Below are positions 51,534-60,475 of a stretch of 61,227 nucleotides of DNA, in pieces. The stretch's first letter is position 1, and each line of letters starts with the position of its first letter. The notes beneath the pieces were generated by a model, which had not been told where the DNA came from, did no database searches, and was given only the letters and a program-made list of their open reading frames with translations. Origin of the DNA: Clostridia bacterium. GTDB lineage: Bacteria > Bacillota > Clostridia > Oscillospirales > CAG-382. Position numbers and translations under genes: made by a program. The stretch covers positions 1 through 61,227 of the forward strand of contig JAFQHL010000044.1 of assembly GCA_017397955.1 (NCBI GenBank), written 5' to 3'.

Positions 51534-52033
51534 AGCTTGGCGGTATTATAGGCAAACTTGCAAAAATAAAGGGCATAGGATATATTGCAACGGCTTTGTT
51601 AGCGGGCATAGTCTTGCTTTTGACGGCAGGTGACAAGGACGGTGCGGCATCTCCTTCCGCCGACCCCGTGGCAGAATACGTTGCCCAACAGGAGGCGCGG
51701 CTTTGCGATATGGGGCGCAGGCTTTGCGGGGTGGAGTGTACCGTTGTGGTACACATAAGCGGTGGATATACCTACAGCTACGCAGGTGACCAAAGCCTGC
51801 GTACCGTGTATAACGCCGATGGCAGCGTGGCAGAAAAGGAAATAAGCCTAAGCCATCGCACCGTCAACACCAAGGAGGGCACCGCTCTTGTGGCTCTAAA
51901 ACAAAGCACCCCTTTTATCAAAGGGGTGGCGGTGGTCTGCACGGGCGCAAGTGCCGCCGATGCAGAAAGCCTTAAACAGCTGATAATGGCACTTTATTCC
52001 TTAAAAGAAGATGCCGTTTTCGTTACTAATTAA
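51530..52033 (+). CDS. spoIIIAG: Stage III sporulation protein AG
   Basis: About 167 residues: a membrane segment at about 17-35 and an extracellular ring-building domain (CTVVVHISGGYTYSYAGDQ and VKGVAVVCTGASAADAES-type). SpoIIIAG forms the large ring of the channel. GTG at 51530 overlaps the spoIIIAF stop and follows GAGGTG; a TTG one codon earlier is possible. Confidence 0.93.
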   Translation: MKLGGIIGKLAKIKGIGYIATALLAGIVLLLTAGDKDGAASPSADPVAEYVAQQEARLCDMGRRLCGVECTVVVHISGGYTYSYAGDQSLRTVYNADGSVAEKEISLSHRTVNTKEGTALVALKQSTPFIKGVAVVCTGASAADAESLKQLIMALYSLKEDAVFVTN

Positions 52034-52056
52034 CTACTATAAGGAGGATATTACAA

Positions 52057-52629
52057 ATGGAATTTAAGAACATTACAAAAAAGATTAAGGAATTTGACTA
52101 CGGTGCATTTTTCGGCAGTAAGGCGTTTCTCATCGGTGGCTGTCTTGTAATAATAGCGGCGGCGATAATTGTAAACAGTCTTATCCCCGCAGGCAACACG
52201 GAAAAGCCAAGCGACGGCAAAACCCAAATATTGGGTAACAGCGTGCTTGTGGATGCGGAAACCGACGCGGACACGGAAAACGATTATTTTGCACAGGCTG
52301 TTATAGACCGCGAAAACACCCGTAACGAGGCAATGGACGTGTTGCAAACCATTGCCGACAATCCGGATGCGTTGGCAGACGCTAAAGAAGAGGCAATGGC
52401 GGGGATTGCCGCAATGGCAGAGGCGATGAGTGCCGAATCTACCATAGAACAGCTTGTAAAGGCAAAGGGTTTTTCAAAATGTGTTTGTGTTGTTTCGGAG
52501 GGTAAAGCCAGCGTTGTTGTAAACAGCGCAGAGGAGCTTAGTGCCGCGCAGGTTGCCCAGATATTGGAAATAGTTTATACCGAAACAGGTATTCTGCCTG
52601 CAGACACCAAGGTAATGGCAAGCGCGTGA
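52057..52629 (+). CDS. spoIIIAH: Stage III sporulation protein AH
   Basis: 190 residues: a membrane segment at about 25-43, an acidic linker, then a YscJ/FliF-like ring domain that binds SpoIIQ across the septum (VKAKGFSKCVCVVSEGKA, VAQILEIVYTETGI). AAGGAGG precedes its ATG. Last gene of the operon, followed by a 17-bp-stem terminator. Confidence 0.94.
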   Translation: MEFKNITKKIKEFDYGAFFGSKAFLIGGCLVIIAAAIIVNSLIPAGNTEKPSDGKTQILGNSVLVDAETDADTENDYFAQAVIDRENTRNEAMDVLQTIADNPDALADAKEEAMAGIAAMAEAMSAESTIEQLVKAKGFSKCVCVVSEGKASVVVNSAEELSAAQVAQILEIVYTETGILPADTKVMASA

Positions 52630-52643
52630 TTGTGAATTTAAAC

Positions 52644-52682
52644 AGACAAAGGGGCTGTCTTAATGAGACAGCCCCTTTGTCT
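52644..52682. terminator. Strong bidirectional terminator after spoIIIAH
   Basis: Arms AGACAAAGGGGCTGTCT and AGACAGCCCCTTTGTCT (17 bp), loop TAATG, then TTTT; it lies between convergent genes and next to a decayed element end. Confidence 0.9.
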
Positions 52683-52687
52683 TTTAC

Positions 52688-52730
52688 AATGCTTTTTATC
52701 TTTTTCGTGATCTGTTCCTTTGTCTGTGGG
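52688..52730 (-). repeat. Decayed end of the triple-hairpin element (fragment F)
   Basis: The stretch ending TTTTTCGTGATCTGTTCC then TTTGTCTGTGG matches, with several differences, the CAGACCGCTGACAAAGGCAC end of the element read on the minus strand. Only about 43 bp are left, between the terminator and the next gene. Confidence 0.6.
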
Positions 52731-52740
52731 ATAAGGCTTT

Positions 52741-55320
52741 TTAGGATTCCAACAAACGTCTCAGTATAACAAGGTCAGTGGTGTTGGATATGGCATCCTC
52801 GTTTGCGTCAGCCGCTTGTCCCATAAGCTCGGTCATCTCGGTACCGTCACCTATATATTTTCTCAGTATTGCATAGTCGGTTGTGGAAATAACCGCATCC
52901 CCGTTAATATCACAGGAAAGTACCGTTGTACGGCTTTCACCGTTACAGCTTATAATCCAGCCCGTACCCAATACCGCGGCATCATCAACCGCCTTACCGC
53001 TTGCATCGGTAATGCTTATGTCGTATTTAAACAGGGTTTTAAGCTCGCTTGCGGTTGCGCCCTTGCCAAATCCGCGGAAATACTTGTCACCTAAGGTGTA
53101 ATTGCCCGTTGCAGTAGCGGTATCCGTCAGTTCAAGGGTAGCGGGGTTGGTTACTGTAAAGCTTTTTGTCAGTATGGTAACGTTAAAGGGCGTTGAAGAG
53201 TTAAGGAAGCCTGCAAGTACCTCGTATGTGTAAGTGCCTACGGCAAGTTTTGTAAAGTCAATGGAGGTGTTAGCCTTGGAAAGGTCGTATGTCATTCCCA
53301 ACGGGCTGGCGGAATGGGAAGCAACTACAGTACCTGCGGAGTTTTTAACCCGTACCGTAGCAGTATACATATCCGAGGTGCTCTCCAGCGTGCCGCCCAA
53401 GCTAAAGGCACTGCCTTGGGCTATAGAGGCGGGCGTTTTTTCGTTTGCCACCCTTGTCCATGTAGCGTAGAATGTTACAATGTCTCTGTCAACGCTGGTT
53501 GTCTTGGCAACAGTTGTGCCGTCTTGGTAGGTTTTGCGTATAAGTCCCGTGGTGTCGTCGGCAACGGTAAGCCAACTGTCGGAAATAGAAGCGGCGTTGA
53601 TAGTCTTGTAGCACCACTGAGCCTTGTTTTGACGGTATGCTGTCCAACCGCTGAATACATAACCTGCTCTTGTAAAGGTGTTTGTTTTTATTGTTGTGCT
53701 GGTGCCGTAAACAACCTTGGTGTCATCCATAGTACCGGTACCGCCGTTTGCGTCGTAGCGGATATAGAAGGAGGTTGTGCCCGTGCTGTTGGGAGTCCAT
53801 TGTGCATAACAGGTTACGGTATCACCATTGGAGCCTGTAAGTTTGGAAACGCTTTGAGAGTTTGAATAAAGTGCAAGGCAGGATGTAGCGGGCTGAGAGC
53901 CTTTGGAGTACCATCTTGCGGTGCCGTCTGCATCTGTATAAAGCCACTTGCCGTCGGATTTACGGGTAAGATTCCAACCTGCAAAAGTGTAGCCGCTACG
54001 GGTGAAGGCGTTAGCTCTGAGTTTAGTGGAAATACCTCTGATGTGGTATGTGTTGCTCATAGAGCCGGAGCCGCCGTTAGCGTTGTACTTGGTTGTCCAA
54101 AGCACCTGCCCGTCTGCAAGGCTGGTCATATCACCGCTGCCGGAGGTGTAGCTGCAGGAGTAAACGCCCTCGCCACCGGAAGAGCTGCAGTTGGTGTTGT
54201 AATACATCTTAAGGTCGCCTGTGGAGCCTTGACCTGTTCTGAAACCAACGGACTCTATTTCGTACTGAGAATAGCTTGTATTCTGTATCATAAAGGACGT
54301 CTTGGAGGGGTAAACACGGTTGGACAAATTCTTGGTGGTCTCAAGCCATGTGTCGATGTTATCCTTTACATTGTAGCAGATAACCACATTACGGCTGGGG
54401 GTGCCACTATCCCAAATAGGAACATAAACAACACCTTCTGCCTTGTTATATCCAAAGCCTTGGTTTGTCCAGCTCTCAATATTGTCATAAACGCCTGCGG
54501 AGGAATTGCTCTTGGCAAACACGGCGTTTCTTGTATCAATGGTAAACAGTTTGTATACATTAACTGCAGTAGGGCTGGAGGCAGAGCCGCCGTTGGCGGT
54601 AGAGGACACCTTAAAGCTATAGAAGGTATTACCGCTCTTGAGCAGGAAGTAGGCATAGCCGCCGGAAACCTTAACCTGCTTTATTGCACTTACGCTTATG
54701 GAATCACCGGAAGCGTTTACCAGCTTAAAATAACCTGTCAGCCTAAGCTTTGTGCCGTCAATCTTGAGACGGGTGATAGCGGTACCCTTCTTCATGGTGG
54801 CAACATACATATAGTTAACACCGTTTATACCCACAACGGTAATATCGTTGGCGTGCCCCATAGTGTTGTTGGAGCCTTCGCTTGTTGCGGTAAGGCTGGA
54901 GTAATACGCCATAACAGTTTTTTCGCCGGTGTTCATGTTGATACGGGTAACATCACAGTATGCATCGCTGCCGTCGATTTTTGCAGCATAGCAGTAGGTT
55001 GTACCAACATTCAAGCCCTGCATTGCGGACATAGTGTTGCCGCCCTCGGTAGTGTTGGGTACGGTCCACTTCAGTGAACAGTTAGAGTTTGTATAGGTTG
55101 TCTGCCCGTTGTAAGAGTAAACGGCGGTGCCCACGCCGGGTTCGGTCCCGATTGCGTAGGTCTGCAGACCGCTGAAATCATAGTCTGTCTCACCGTCACC
55201 TATCAGTGCTTCACCTGCCGCATAGGGGTCAGCGGGCTTGATTGCTGCAGTTACGGGGTATGCGGGTAAAAGCATACACAAACAAAGAATAATTGACAAA
55301 AAAGATGCAAGCTTTTTCAT
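52741..55320 (-). CDS. Large secreted protein with InlB-type repeats and dockerin
   Basis: About 859 residues with a signal peptide (1-27, ending VTAA). The N-terminal 400 residues resemble a beta-propeller-like or repeat domain and are not recognised. Two Listeria-Bacteroides (InlB B) repeats follow (YNANGGSGSMSNTYHIRG with YTFAGWNL, and YDANGGTGTMDDTKVVYG with YVFSGWTA). A bacterial Ig-like stretch and a module ending VLGTGWIISCNGES lead to a C-terminal dockerin pair (DINGDAVISTTDYAILRKYI, DANEDAISNTTDLVILRRLL). Start ATG at 55320 has AAAGGAG and a good promoter; the longer frame upstream is not used. Probably cell-surface attached or part of a protein scaffold. Confidence 0.85.
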   Translation of the reverse strand: MKKLASFLSIILCLCMLLPAYPVTAAIKPADPYAAGEALIGDGETDYDFSGLQTYAIGTEPGVGTAVYSYNGQTTYTNSNCSLKWTVPNTTEGGNTMSAMQGLNVGTTYCYAAKIDGSDAYCDVTRINMNTGEKTVMAYYSSLTATSEGSNNTMGHANDITVVGINGVNYMYVATMKKGTAITRLKIDGTKLRLTGYFKLVNASGDSISVSAIKQVKVSGGYAYFLLKSGNTFYSFKVSSTANGGSASSPTAVNVYKLFTIDTRNAVFAKSNSSAGVYDNIESWTNQGFGYNKAEGVVYVPIWDSGTPSRNVVICYNVKDNIDTWLETTKNLSNRVYPSKTSFMIQNTSYSQYEIESVGFRTGQGSTGDLKMYYNTNCSSSGGEGVYSCSYTSGSGDMTSLADGQVLWTTKYNANGGSGSMSNTYHIRGISTKLRANAFTRSGYTFAGWNLTRKSDGKWLYTDADGTARWYSKGSQPATSCLALYSNSQSVSKLTGSNGDTVTCYAQWTPNSTGTTSFYIRYDANGGTGTMDDTKVVYGTSTTIKTNTFTRAGYVFSGWTAYRQNKAQWCYKTINAASISDSWLTVADDTTGLIRKTYQDGTTVAKTTSVDRDIVTFYATWTRVANEKTPASIAQGSAFSLGGTLESTSDMYTATVRVKNSAGTVVASHSASPLGMTYDLSKANTSIDFTKLAVGTYTYEVLAGFLNSSTPFNVTILTKSFTVTNPATLELTDTATATGNYTLGDKYFRGFGKGATASELKTLFKYDISITDASGKAVDDAAVLGTGWIISCNGESRTTVLSCDINGDAVISTTDYAILRKYIGDGTEMTELMGQAADANEDAISNTTDLVILRRLLES

Positions 55321-55368
55321 ATAGAATACTCCTTTCGGTAAAAACAATTGTGCATTATGTACTATATA

Positions 55369-55397
55369 AGTATAGCAAGCGAGGTTGTTTTTGTCAA
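55369..55397 (-). promoter_or_regulatory. Sigma-A promoter of the InlB-repeat protein gene
   Basis: Minus strand TTGACA (55392-55397), 17 bases, TATACT (55369-55374). Confidence 0.85.
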
Positions 55398-55514
55398 TAA
55401 GCCTTAGAAAAAAGGCTGGCGCAAGCGGGCTTTTCGGGTGTATTTCGGCAGTTTTACACAAAATTGATGCTGTATTTTTATGCAATAATATGGCTTAATT
55501 TGCTTGGCTTTTTG

Positions 55515-55543
55515 TTGTTTAGCTTTTGTTTTTGTGCTATAAT
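55515..55543 (+). promoter_or_regulatory. Promoter of the PPAES-repeat protein gene
   Basis: TTGTTT (55515-55520), 17 bases, TATAAT (55538-55543) with an extended TGC before the -10. Confidence 0.65.
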
Positions 55544-55570
55544 CAGCGTAGAAACCCCAAGGAGGATAGT

Positions 55571-57337
55571 ATGGACATAAAGAAATCAATAAACATTAAG
55601 CTTGGAAAAAAGGTTATTCAAATTAAGCTTTTGTATATAATCGGCGGCGTTGCGGCTTTGGCGGTAATTCTTGTTGCTTTGCTTTTGCTTTTGAACGCCT
55701 GTGATAAAACGGAGGGAAGTTCTGCAGAATCTAACGATTCTGTCTTCTCTGAGGAAGCATCGGAACTTTCCGCAGAAAGCGCTTCGGCGGAAATCGAAAG
55801 CGAAGAAAGTGAAACTTCTTCTTGCAGCACGGAAAATGAATCCTCGGAAGAAAGCAGCTTTGGCGCGGAAGAATCTTCTGCTTACGAATCTTTTGAGGAA
55901 TCCGTAAGTGAGGATCAATCCAATGAGCAAAGCGAAAGCTTAGGGTCGGAAACTGAAAGCTCCGAGGAGAAGTCGGAAATGTCGGAGGAATCGACGGAAA
56001 CAAACTCTACAGAATCCGACACACCTCCTGCAGAATCTCAAACCCCACCTGCAGAGTCGGAGACACCTCCCGCAGAATCTCAAACCCCGCCTGCAGAGTC
56101 GGAGACGCCTCCCGCAGAATCTCAAACCCCACCTGCAGAGTCGGAGACACCTCCTGCAGAATCTCAAACCCCGCCTGCAGAGTCGGAGACACCTCCCGCG
56201 GAATCTCAAACTCCGCCTGCAGAGTCGGAGACACCCCCCGCAGAATCTCAAACCCCGCCTGCAGAGTCGGAGGCACCCCCCGCAGAATCTCAAACCCCAC
56301 CTGCAGAGTCGGAGACACCTCCCGCAGAATCTCAAACCCCGCCTGCAGAGTCGGAGACACCTCCTGCAGAATCTCAAACCCCGCCTGCAGAGTCGGAGAC
56401 ACCTCCCGCAGAATCCCAAACCCCGCCTGCAGAGTCGGAGACACCTCCCGCGGAATCTCAAACCCCGCCTGCAGAGTCGGAGACACCTCCCGCGGAATCT
56501 CAAACCCCGCCTGCAGAGTCGGAGACACCTCCTGCAGAATCTCAAGCCCCGCCTGTTGAAACCGAACCGCCTGTGGAAGACAGCAGCGAGGATGAAAGCT
56601 CGGTGATAATTGATATGGATGCTCCTATGAATCCCTTGCCTGACACTTTGATGACAGACCCCATTGACAGCTACTTTAACGATTCTGTGTTTGTGGGGTA
56701 CTCCATAATGATGCACTTCGGCAGATATATAAGCGAATGGCACAGCGAGATAGATGCATCTATAATGGGCAACCCTCTCTTCTATGCGGGCGTAGGTGTA
56801 AGCTTTTACCGCGACCGCACAGACCCTTCCGCGATGCCTTTGTATCAAGGCAACACCTATTCTTTCAGTGAATTGCCCACGGCAACAGGCAAAAACACCA
56901 TATATATTGGTCTTATGGGCTACAGCGACGTTAGGCGTTCCGGCGTGGACGGTGCGTATATAGAAACCGTAAGCGGCATCCAGCGCATATTGAGCGCAAA
57001 TCCCAATGTTAACTTGGTTATCCTTGCTTGTACATACAATACAGGCGAATACAGCAATTCTCTGCCCTACAGCGTAAACAACGGCAACATACTAAGATAC
57101 AACAATATGGTGCTGGACTATTGCACCTCCATCGGTGTGGATTTTGTGGATGTGGCAACGCCGCAAACTACCTACAGAGGCTATCTGCCTATGGAATATT
57201 CCTCGGACGAAGAATACCACATAGCAAAGAAGGCGTTTTATCTGTGGGTGGACGTACTGCGTGACTACGCAAAGAAAAAGCAAGCAGGCACTTGGCAAAA
57301 TATGACCGATATGCCTTCTCTTCCTGCGTTCAGCTAA
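55571..57337 (+). CDS. Membrane-anchored protein with 25 PPAES heptads and a degenerate SGNH-like domain
   Basis: About 588 residues. A membrane segment at about 18-40 anchors it; an acidic, Ser/Glu-rich stretch and then 25 heptads PPAES-x-T (56024-56548) form a long wall-spanning stalk. The outer domain (about 355-585) has the order of an SGNH/GDSL hydrolase: DSVFVGYSIMMHFG at block I, where the usual GDS is GYS, GLMGYSDV in the later block and DEEYHIAKKAF with a histidine near the end. The block I aspartate is missing, so activity is uncertain. AAGGAGG precedes ATG at 55571; a terminator follows. Confidence 0.85.
   Translation: MDIKKSINIKLGKKVIQIKLLYIIGGVAALAVILVALLLLLNACDKTEGSSAESNDSVFSEEASELSAESASAEIESEESETSSCSTENESSEESSFGAEESSAYESFEESVSEDQSNEQSESLGSETESSEEKSEMSEESTETNSTESDTPPAESQTPPAESETPPAESQTPPAESETPPAESQTPPAESETPPAESQTPPAESETPPAESQTPPAESETPPAESQTPPAESEAPPAESQTPPAESETPPAESQTPPAESETPPAESQTPPAESETPPAESQTPPAESETPPAESQTPPAESETPPAESQTPPAESETPPAESQAPPVETEPPVEDSSEDESSVIIDMDAPMNPLPDTLMTDPIDSYFNDSVFVGYSIMMHFGRYISEWHSEIDASIMGNPLFYAGVGVSFYRDRTDPSAMPLYQGNTYSFSELPTATGKNTIYIGLMGYSDVRRSGVDGAYIETVSGIQRILSANPNVNLVILACTYNTGEYSNSLPYSVNNGNILRYNNMVLDYCTSIGVDFVDVATPQTTYRGYLPMEYSSDEEYHIAKKAFYLWVDVLRDYAKKKQAGTWQNMTDMPSLPAFS
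56024..56548 (+). repeat. 25 tandem 21-bp units (PPAES-x-T)
   Basis: Units alternate between PPAESQT and PPAESET, so the longer period is 42 bp; unit 12 ends EA and unit 25 ends QA. Base sequence differs little between units (CCTGCAGAGTCGGAG and CCCGCAGAATCTCAA types alternate). Long reading frames seen on the other strand here are a by-product of the repeat. Confidence 0.95.
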
Positions 57338-57350
57338 AACCGAATATGTT

Positions 57351-57383
57351 AAGGACTGCCTTTCTAAAGGGCAGTTCTTTTTT
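57351..57383 (+). terminator. Terminator of the PPAES-repeat protein gene
   Basis: Arms AAGGACTGCC and GGGCAGTTCTT (with AAA/TTT inside) followed by TTTTTT, 14 bases past the stop. Confidence 0.85.
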
Positions 57384-57566
57384 GTCGCTTTTAACAAATC
57401 CCGCGGCGGGTTTTTGTATAAAACACGACAGGCAGGTTCAATATTATGCCTGTGATAACGGATGTAGAAGCATCGTCCCCTGTGCGCCCCATACGTGCTT
57501 TTACGCTATCGCAACTGTTTGCGGTAGGCTGCGATGCAAGAAGTGCGTTTTTCGTATGTGTTATTC

Positions 57567-57624
57567 AACGGACGGCCAAGGACGCCCGTCCCTATAACAT
57601 ACCATCGCCCATCATCACGAACGG
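57567..57624 (-). repeat. Second dispersed repeat, copy 1
   Basis: On the minus strand GTGATGATGGG, about 12 bases, then TAGGGACGGGCG and a GGACGG/CCGTCC hairpin. The same order (GTGATGATGGG, spacer, TAGGGCGGGGG, CCCGCC) occurs at 61133-61188. A weak match outside the conserved blocks. Confidence 0.45.
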
Positions 57625-57665
57625 AAAGCTGTCTTTATCCGCCGCGCGGCGATTACGGTATAACA

Positions 57666-57700
57666 AAAAGGCTTTTCGGTGTTTTTCCGAGAAGCCTTTT
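57666..57700 (-). terminator. Terminator of the leucine-rich-repeat gene
   Basis: Minus strand arms AAAAGGCTTCTCGG and CCGAAAAGCCTTTT with loop AAAAACA, continuing into T. Stem has one mismatch. Confidence 0.75.
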
Positions 57701-57745
57701 GCTGTATTTGTAGAACTTTTAATTTGTGTCGGGGGGCTGGGCGTA

Positions 57746-60457
57746 TTACTCTACCACGGTGTTGAACTTTAAAGTCTTGCCCGTTGCAAAGCCAAGCACT
57801 TGACCGTAGTCCGCCGCGTTAATGGTTGCGGATGCTGCGGCAGATACGTTTGCCGCCGTAAGCTTTACGCCGCTTAGCTGTACTTTGCCCTTTGCGTGGT
57901 TAAGCACCTGAGAGTAGTCCGTTGCGTTAACCTTGCCGTCACCATTGATATCTCCAAGTACCACTATTGTACGGCTTTCGCTTTGACCGCCTCGTGTGGA
58001 AGTAATAACACAGCCCGTGCCCACCGGCACATTGCCCGTTACAGCAGTGCCATTGGCATTGACAATGCTTATGTCGGCACCGTCAAACAGCGCGGACATA
58101 TCGTCCGCATTCATGGCACCCGCCTTGAAATAAATTTGCTCGGTAATGGTACTTACCACAATGTTTTCAGAATTAACGCCCTCGGCAAACTCAAAATAGG
58201 GTTTAGCCCATTCAAAGATTATTGTGGCGGAGGTTAAATCGTCAAGGGAGGCTCCCTTATCAATGCTGTCCCACTGTTCTTTCGTGCTGCCGTAATAAAC
58301 CACTGCAAGGGAATCACAATACATAAATGCGGAATCACCAATAGATACTACGCTGGCAGGGATTTTAACGGATAGCAAACAATCACACGAACTAAAAGCA
58401 GAGTTGTCGATGTAAAGAACACCTTCAGGTATTGCAACACTTGCCAAGGAGTCGCAAGAAATAAAAGCACCGTTTCCGATAGAAAGAACTCCTTCGGGTA
58501 TTGTAAGATTGGTAAGTCTTTCACAATTTGCGAAAGCGTCTTGTGGAATGGTCAAAAGACCTTTACCGAAATTTACCTCTGTAATATACTCACAATGGGA
58601 AAAGACAGAGATACCGAGAGATGTTACATTGTCGTGAAGCGTAACGCTTTTTAATGAAAGACAACCGCGAAACGCGTTGTCTCTGATATATGTAACGCTA
58701 TCCGGAATAACAAGGTCAGTCACCAACTTATTGTTGAGATAAAGATAAGCTCCGTTAGCAAGAGGAAACGAGTCGAAGCGTATGTCGCACCACGCGGCTA
58801 TATCGCTTATATATACATTTTTTAGAGAAGAGCATTCATTAAAAGCGTCTTCTTCAATAGAGTACACGCTTTTCGGTATCGTGATACTCGTAAGATTTTT
58901 ACAAGAGTCAAAGGTCTTGCTGTTAATCACTGTTACGCCCTCGGGTATTGTTATGCTGACAAGAGACTTGCAGTGTCTAAAAGCTCTACTATTGATAGCT
59001 TTTATATTCTTCCCCAGTTTTACACTCATAAGCGAATCGCAACTTTCAAAAGCGTAGCTTCCAATTTCGGTAACGCTATCGGGTATGGTTATACTTATAA
59101 GTGAATCGCAGTTACTAAATGCAGAGTCACCAACGGAAGTAACGCTGTTGGGGATGATGATGCTTGTAAGGGCGACGCAGTTACTGAACGCAGAGTAACC
59201 AATGGAAGTGATGCTGTTTGGGAGAGTGACCCTCATAAGGGCGTCGCAGTTACTGAACGCAGAGTAACCAATGGAAGTGATGCTGTTTGGGAGGGTGATA
59301 CTCATAAGGACGTCGCAGTCACTGAATGCAGAGTCACCAATGGAAGTAACGCTTTCGGGTATGCTGATGCTTGTAAGGGCTTTGCAGTTGCCGAATGCAT
59401 AGTTACCAATGGAATTAACGCTATTGCCTATTGTTACGCTTGTAAGGGACTTGCAGTAATAGAACGCCTTTTCACCAATGGAAGTAACACCGTCTCCTAT
59501 TACGACATTTGTAAGGGCGTCGCAGCTATAGAACGCAGAGCCACCGATGGAAGTAACGCCGTCTCCTATTGTGACACTTGTAAGGGCAGAGCAGTTATAG
59601 AACGCAGAGATACCAATGGAATTAACGCTGTCGGGTATAGTGACGCTTGTAAGGGAAGTGCATTCATTGAACGCAGAGTTGCCAATGGAAGCAACCCCGT
59701 CTCCGATAGTGATGTTTTCAAGTGAGGTGCATTTATAGAACGCAGAGTTACCAATGGAAATAACGCTGTCCGGAATGTTGATGCTTGGAAGGACCAAGCA
59801 ATTACAGAACGCCTCTTCACCAATGGAAGTAACACTGTCTCCTATGGTGACACTTGTAAGGGCAGAGCAGTCACGGAACGCTTTGTTACCAATGGAAGCA
59901 ACGCCATTACCCATGGTTACGCTTGTAAGGGCCTTGCAGTAATAGAACGCAGTTTCACCAATTGAAGTAACGCTGTCCCCTATTGTGACACTTGTAAGGG
60001 CAGGGCAGTTATAGAACGCAGAGCCACCAATGGAAACTACGCTGCCTTCTATTATGACATTTGTAAGGGCAGAGCAGGCCGAAAACGCATAGCTGCCAAT
60101 AGAAGTAATACCGCCTCCTATGGTAATGCTTGTAAGGACATCGCAACCATAGAACGCCCAGTCGCCAATAGAAGTAACACTGTCTGCTATATTAACCGTT
60201 GTTATATAACTGCGGTGGTTATACCACGGCGCTCTACCGGAGTTTGATGTAGAAAAGCTTTTCATATCACCCGTGCCGGTAATACCAAGCACGCCGGTTT
60301 CAGTGTCAATCGTCCAGAGCAAATTGTCGCCACAGGAACCGTTGTAGGTTTCTTTTGCGCTTATATCAAGCTCCTCTTTCAGCGCGGCGGCGGTTATGCC
60401 GCAAAGGCTAAGGCAAAGGGTAAAGGTTAAAAATAATGCCGTTAGTTTTTTCATCAT
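57746..60457 (-). CDS. Secreted BspA-type leucine-rich-repeat protein with dockerin
   Basis: 903 residues: signal peptide at about 1-25, a short N-terminal domain (NLLWTIDTETGVLGITGTGDM), then about 26 LRR_5 repeats of 23 residues, each with AF-x-x-C, for example GDSVTSIGETAFYYCKALT, interrupted once by a longer unit (DIAAWCDIRFDSF). A module ending VPVGTGCVITSTRGG leads to a dockerin pair (DINGDGKVNATDYSQVLNHA and a looser second). Such proteins are thought to mediate adhesion. GGAGG lies five bases before the first ATG and eight before the second. A divergent XRE gene shares its promoter region. Confidence 0.93.
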   Translation of the reverse strand: MMKKLTALFLTFTLCLSLCGITAAALKEELDISAKETYNGSCGDNLLWTIDTETGVLGITGTGDMKSFSTSNSGRAPWYNHRSYITTVNIADSVTSIGDWAFYGCDVLTSITIGGGITSIGSYAFSACSALTNVIIEGSVVSIGGSAFYNCPALTSVTIGDSVTSIGETAFYYCKALTSVTMGNGVASIGNKAFRDCSALTSVTIGDSVTSIGEEAFCNCLVLPSINIPDSVISIGNSAFYKCTSLENITIGDGVASIGNSAFNECTSLTSVTIPDSVNSIGISAFYNCSALTSVTIGDGVTSIGGSAFYSCDALTNVVIGDGVTSIGEKAFYYCKSLTSVTIGNSVNSIGNYAFGNCKALTSISIPESVTSIGDSAFSDCDVLMSITLPNSITSIGYSAFSNCDALMRVTLPNSITSIGYSAFSNCVALTSIIIPNSVTSVGDSAFSNCDSLISITIPDSVTEIGSYAFESCDSLMSVKLGKNIKAINSRAFRHCKSLVSITIPEGVTVINSKTFDSCKNLTSITIPKSVYSIEEDAFNECSSLKNVYISDIAAWCDIRFDSFPLANGAYLYLNNKLVTDLVIPDSVTYIRDNAFRGCLSLKSVTLHDNVTSLGISVFSHCEYITEVNFGKGLLTIPQDAFANCERLTNLTIPEGVLSIGNGAFISCDSLASVAIPEGVLYIDNSAFSSCDCLLSVKIPASVVSIGDSAFMYCDSLAVVYYGSTKEQWDSIDKGASLDDLTSATIIFEWAKPYFEFAEGVNSENIVVSTITEQIYFKAGAMNADDMSALFDGADISIVNANGTAVTGNVPVGTGCVITSTRGGQSESRTIVVLGDINGDGKVNATDYSQVLNHAKGKVQLSGVKLTAANVSAAASATINAADYGQVLGFATGKTLKFNTVVE
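59176..59313 (-). repeat. Near-identical 69-bp tandem duplication in the LRR array
   Basis: Units at 59176-59244 and 59245-59313 differ at a few positions only, whereas most neighbouring repeats are well diverged at the DNA level, showing a recent duplication of one LRR unit. Confidence 0.85.
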
Positions 60458-60475
60458 AGTTTCCTCCTACAATAT

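Larger units (their letters stand above)
57384..57745. other. Gene-free region between converging genes
   Basis: No supportable gene; a 108-codon open frame here has no ribosome binding site and ends inside the next gene. Holds a small CCCGC-GGCGGG hairpin near 57400, arms ACAGGCA/TGCCTGT at about 57428-57453, a second small repeat at 57567-57624 related to 61133-61188, and a terminator at 57666-57700. Confidence 0.6.

Noticed and set aside
55940..56848. Long arginine- and cysteine-rich open frame on the minus strand
   Set aside because: It is a by-product of the 21-bp tandem repeat, which is free of stops in several frames; no start signals.
57446..57772. 108-codon open frame before the LRR gene
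   Set aside because: No ribosome binding site, crosses a terminator and the end of the LRR gene, and contains a small repeat.
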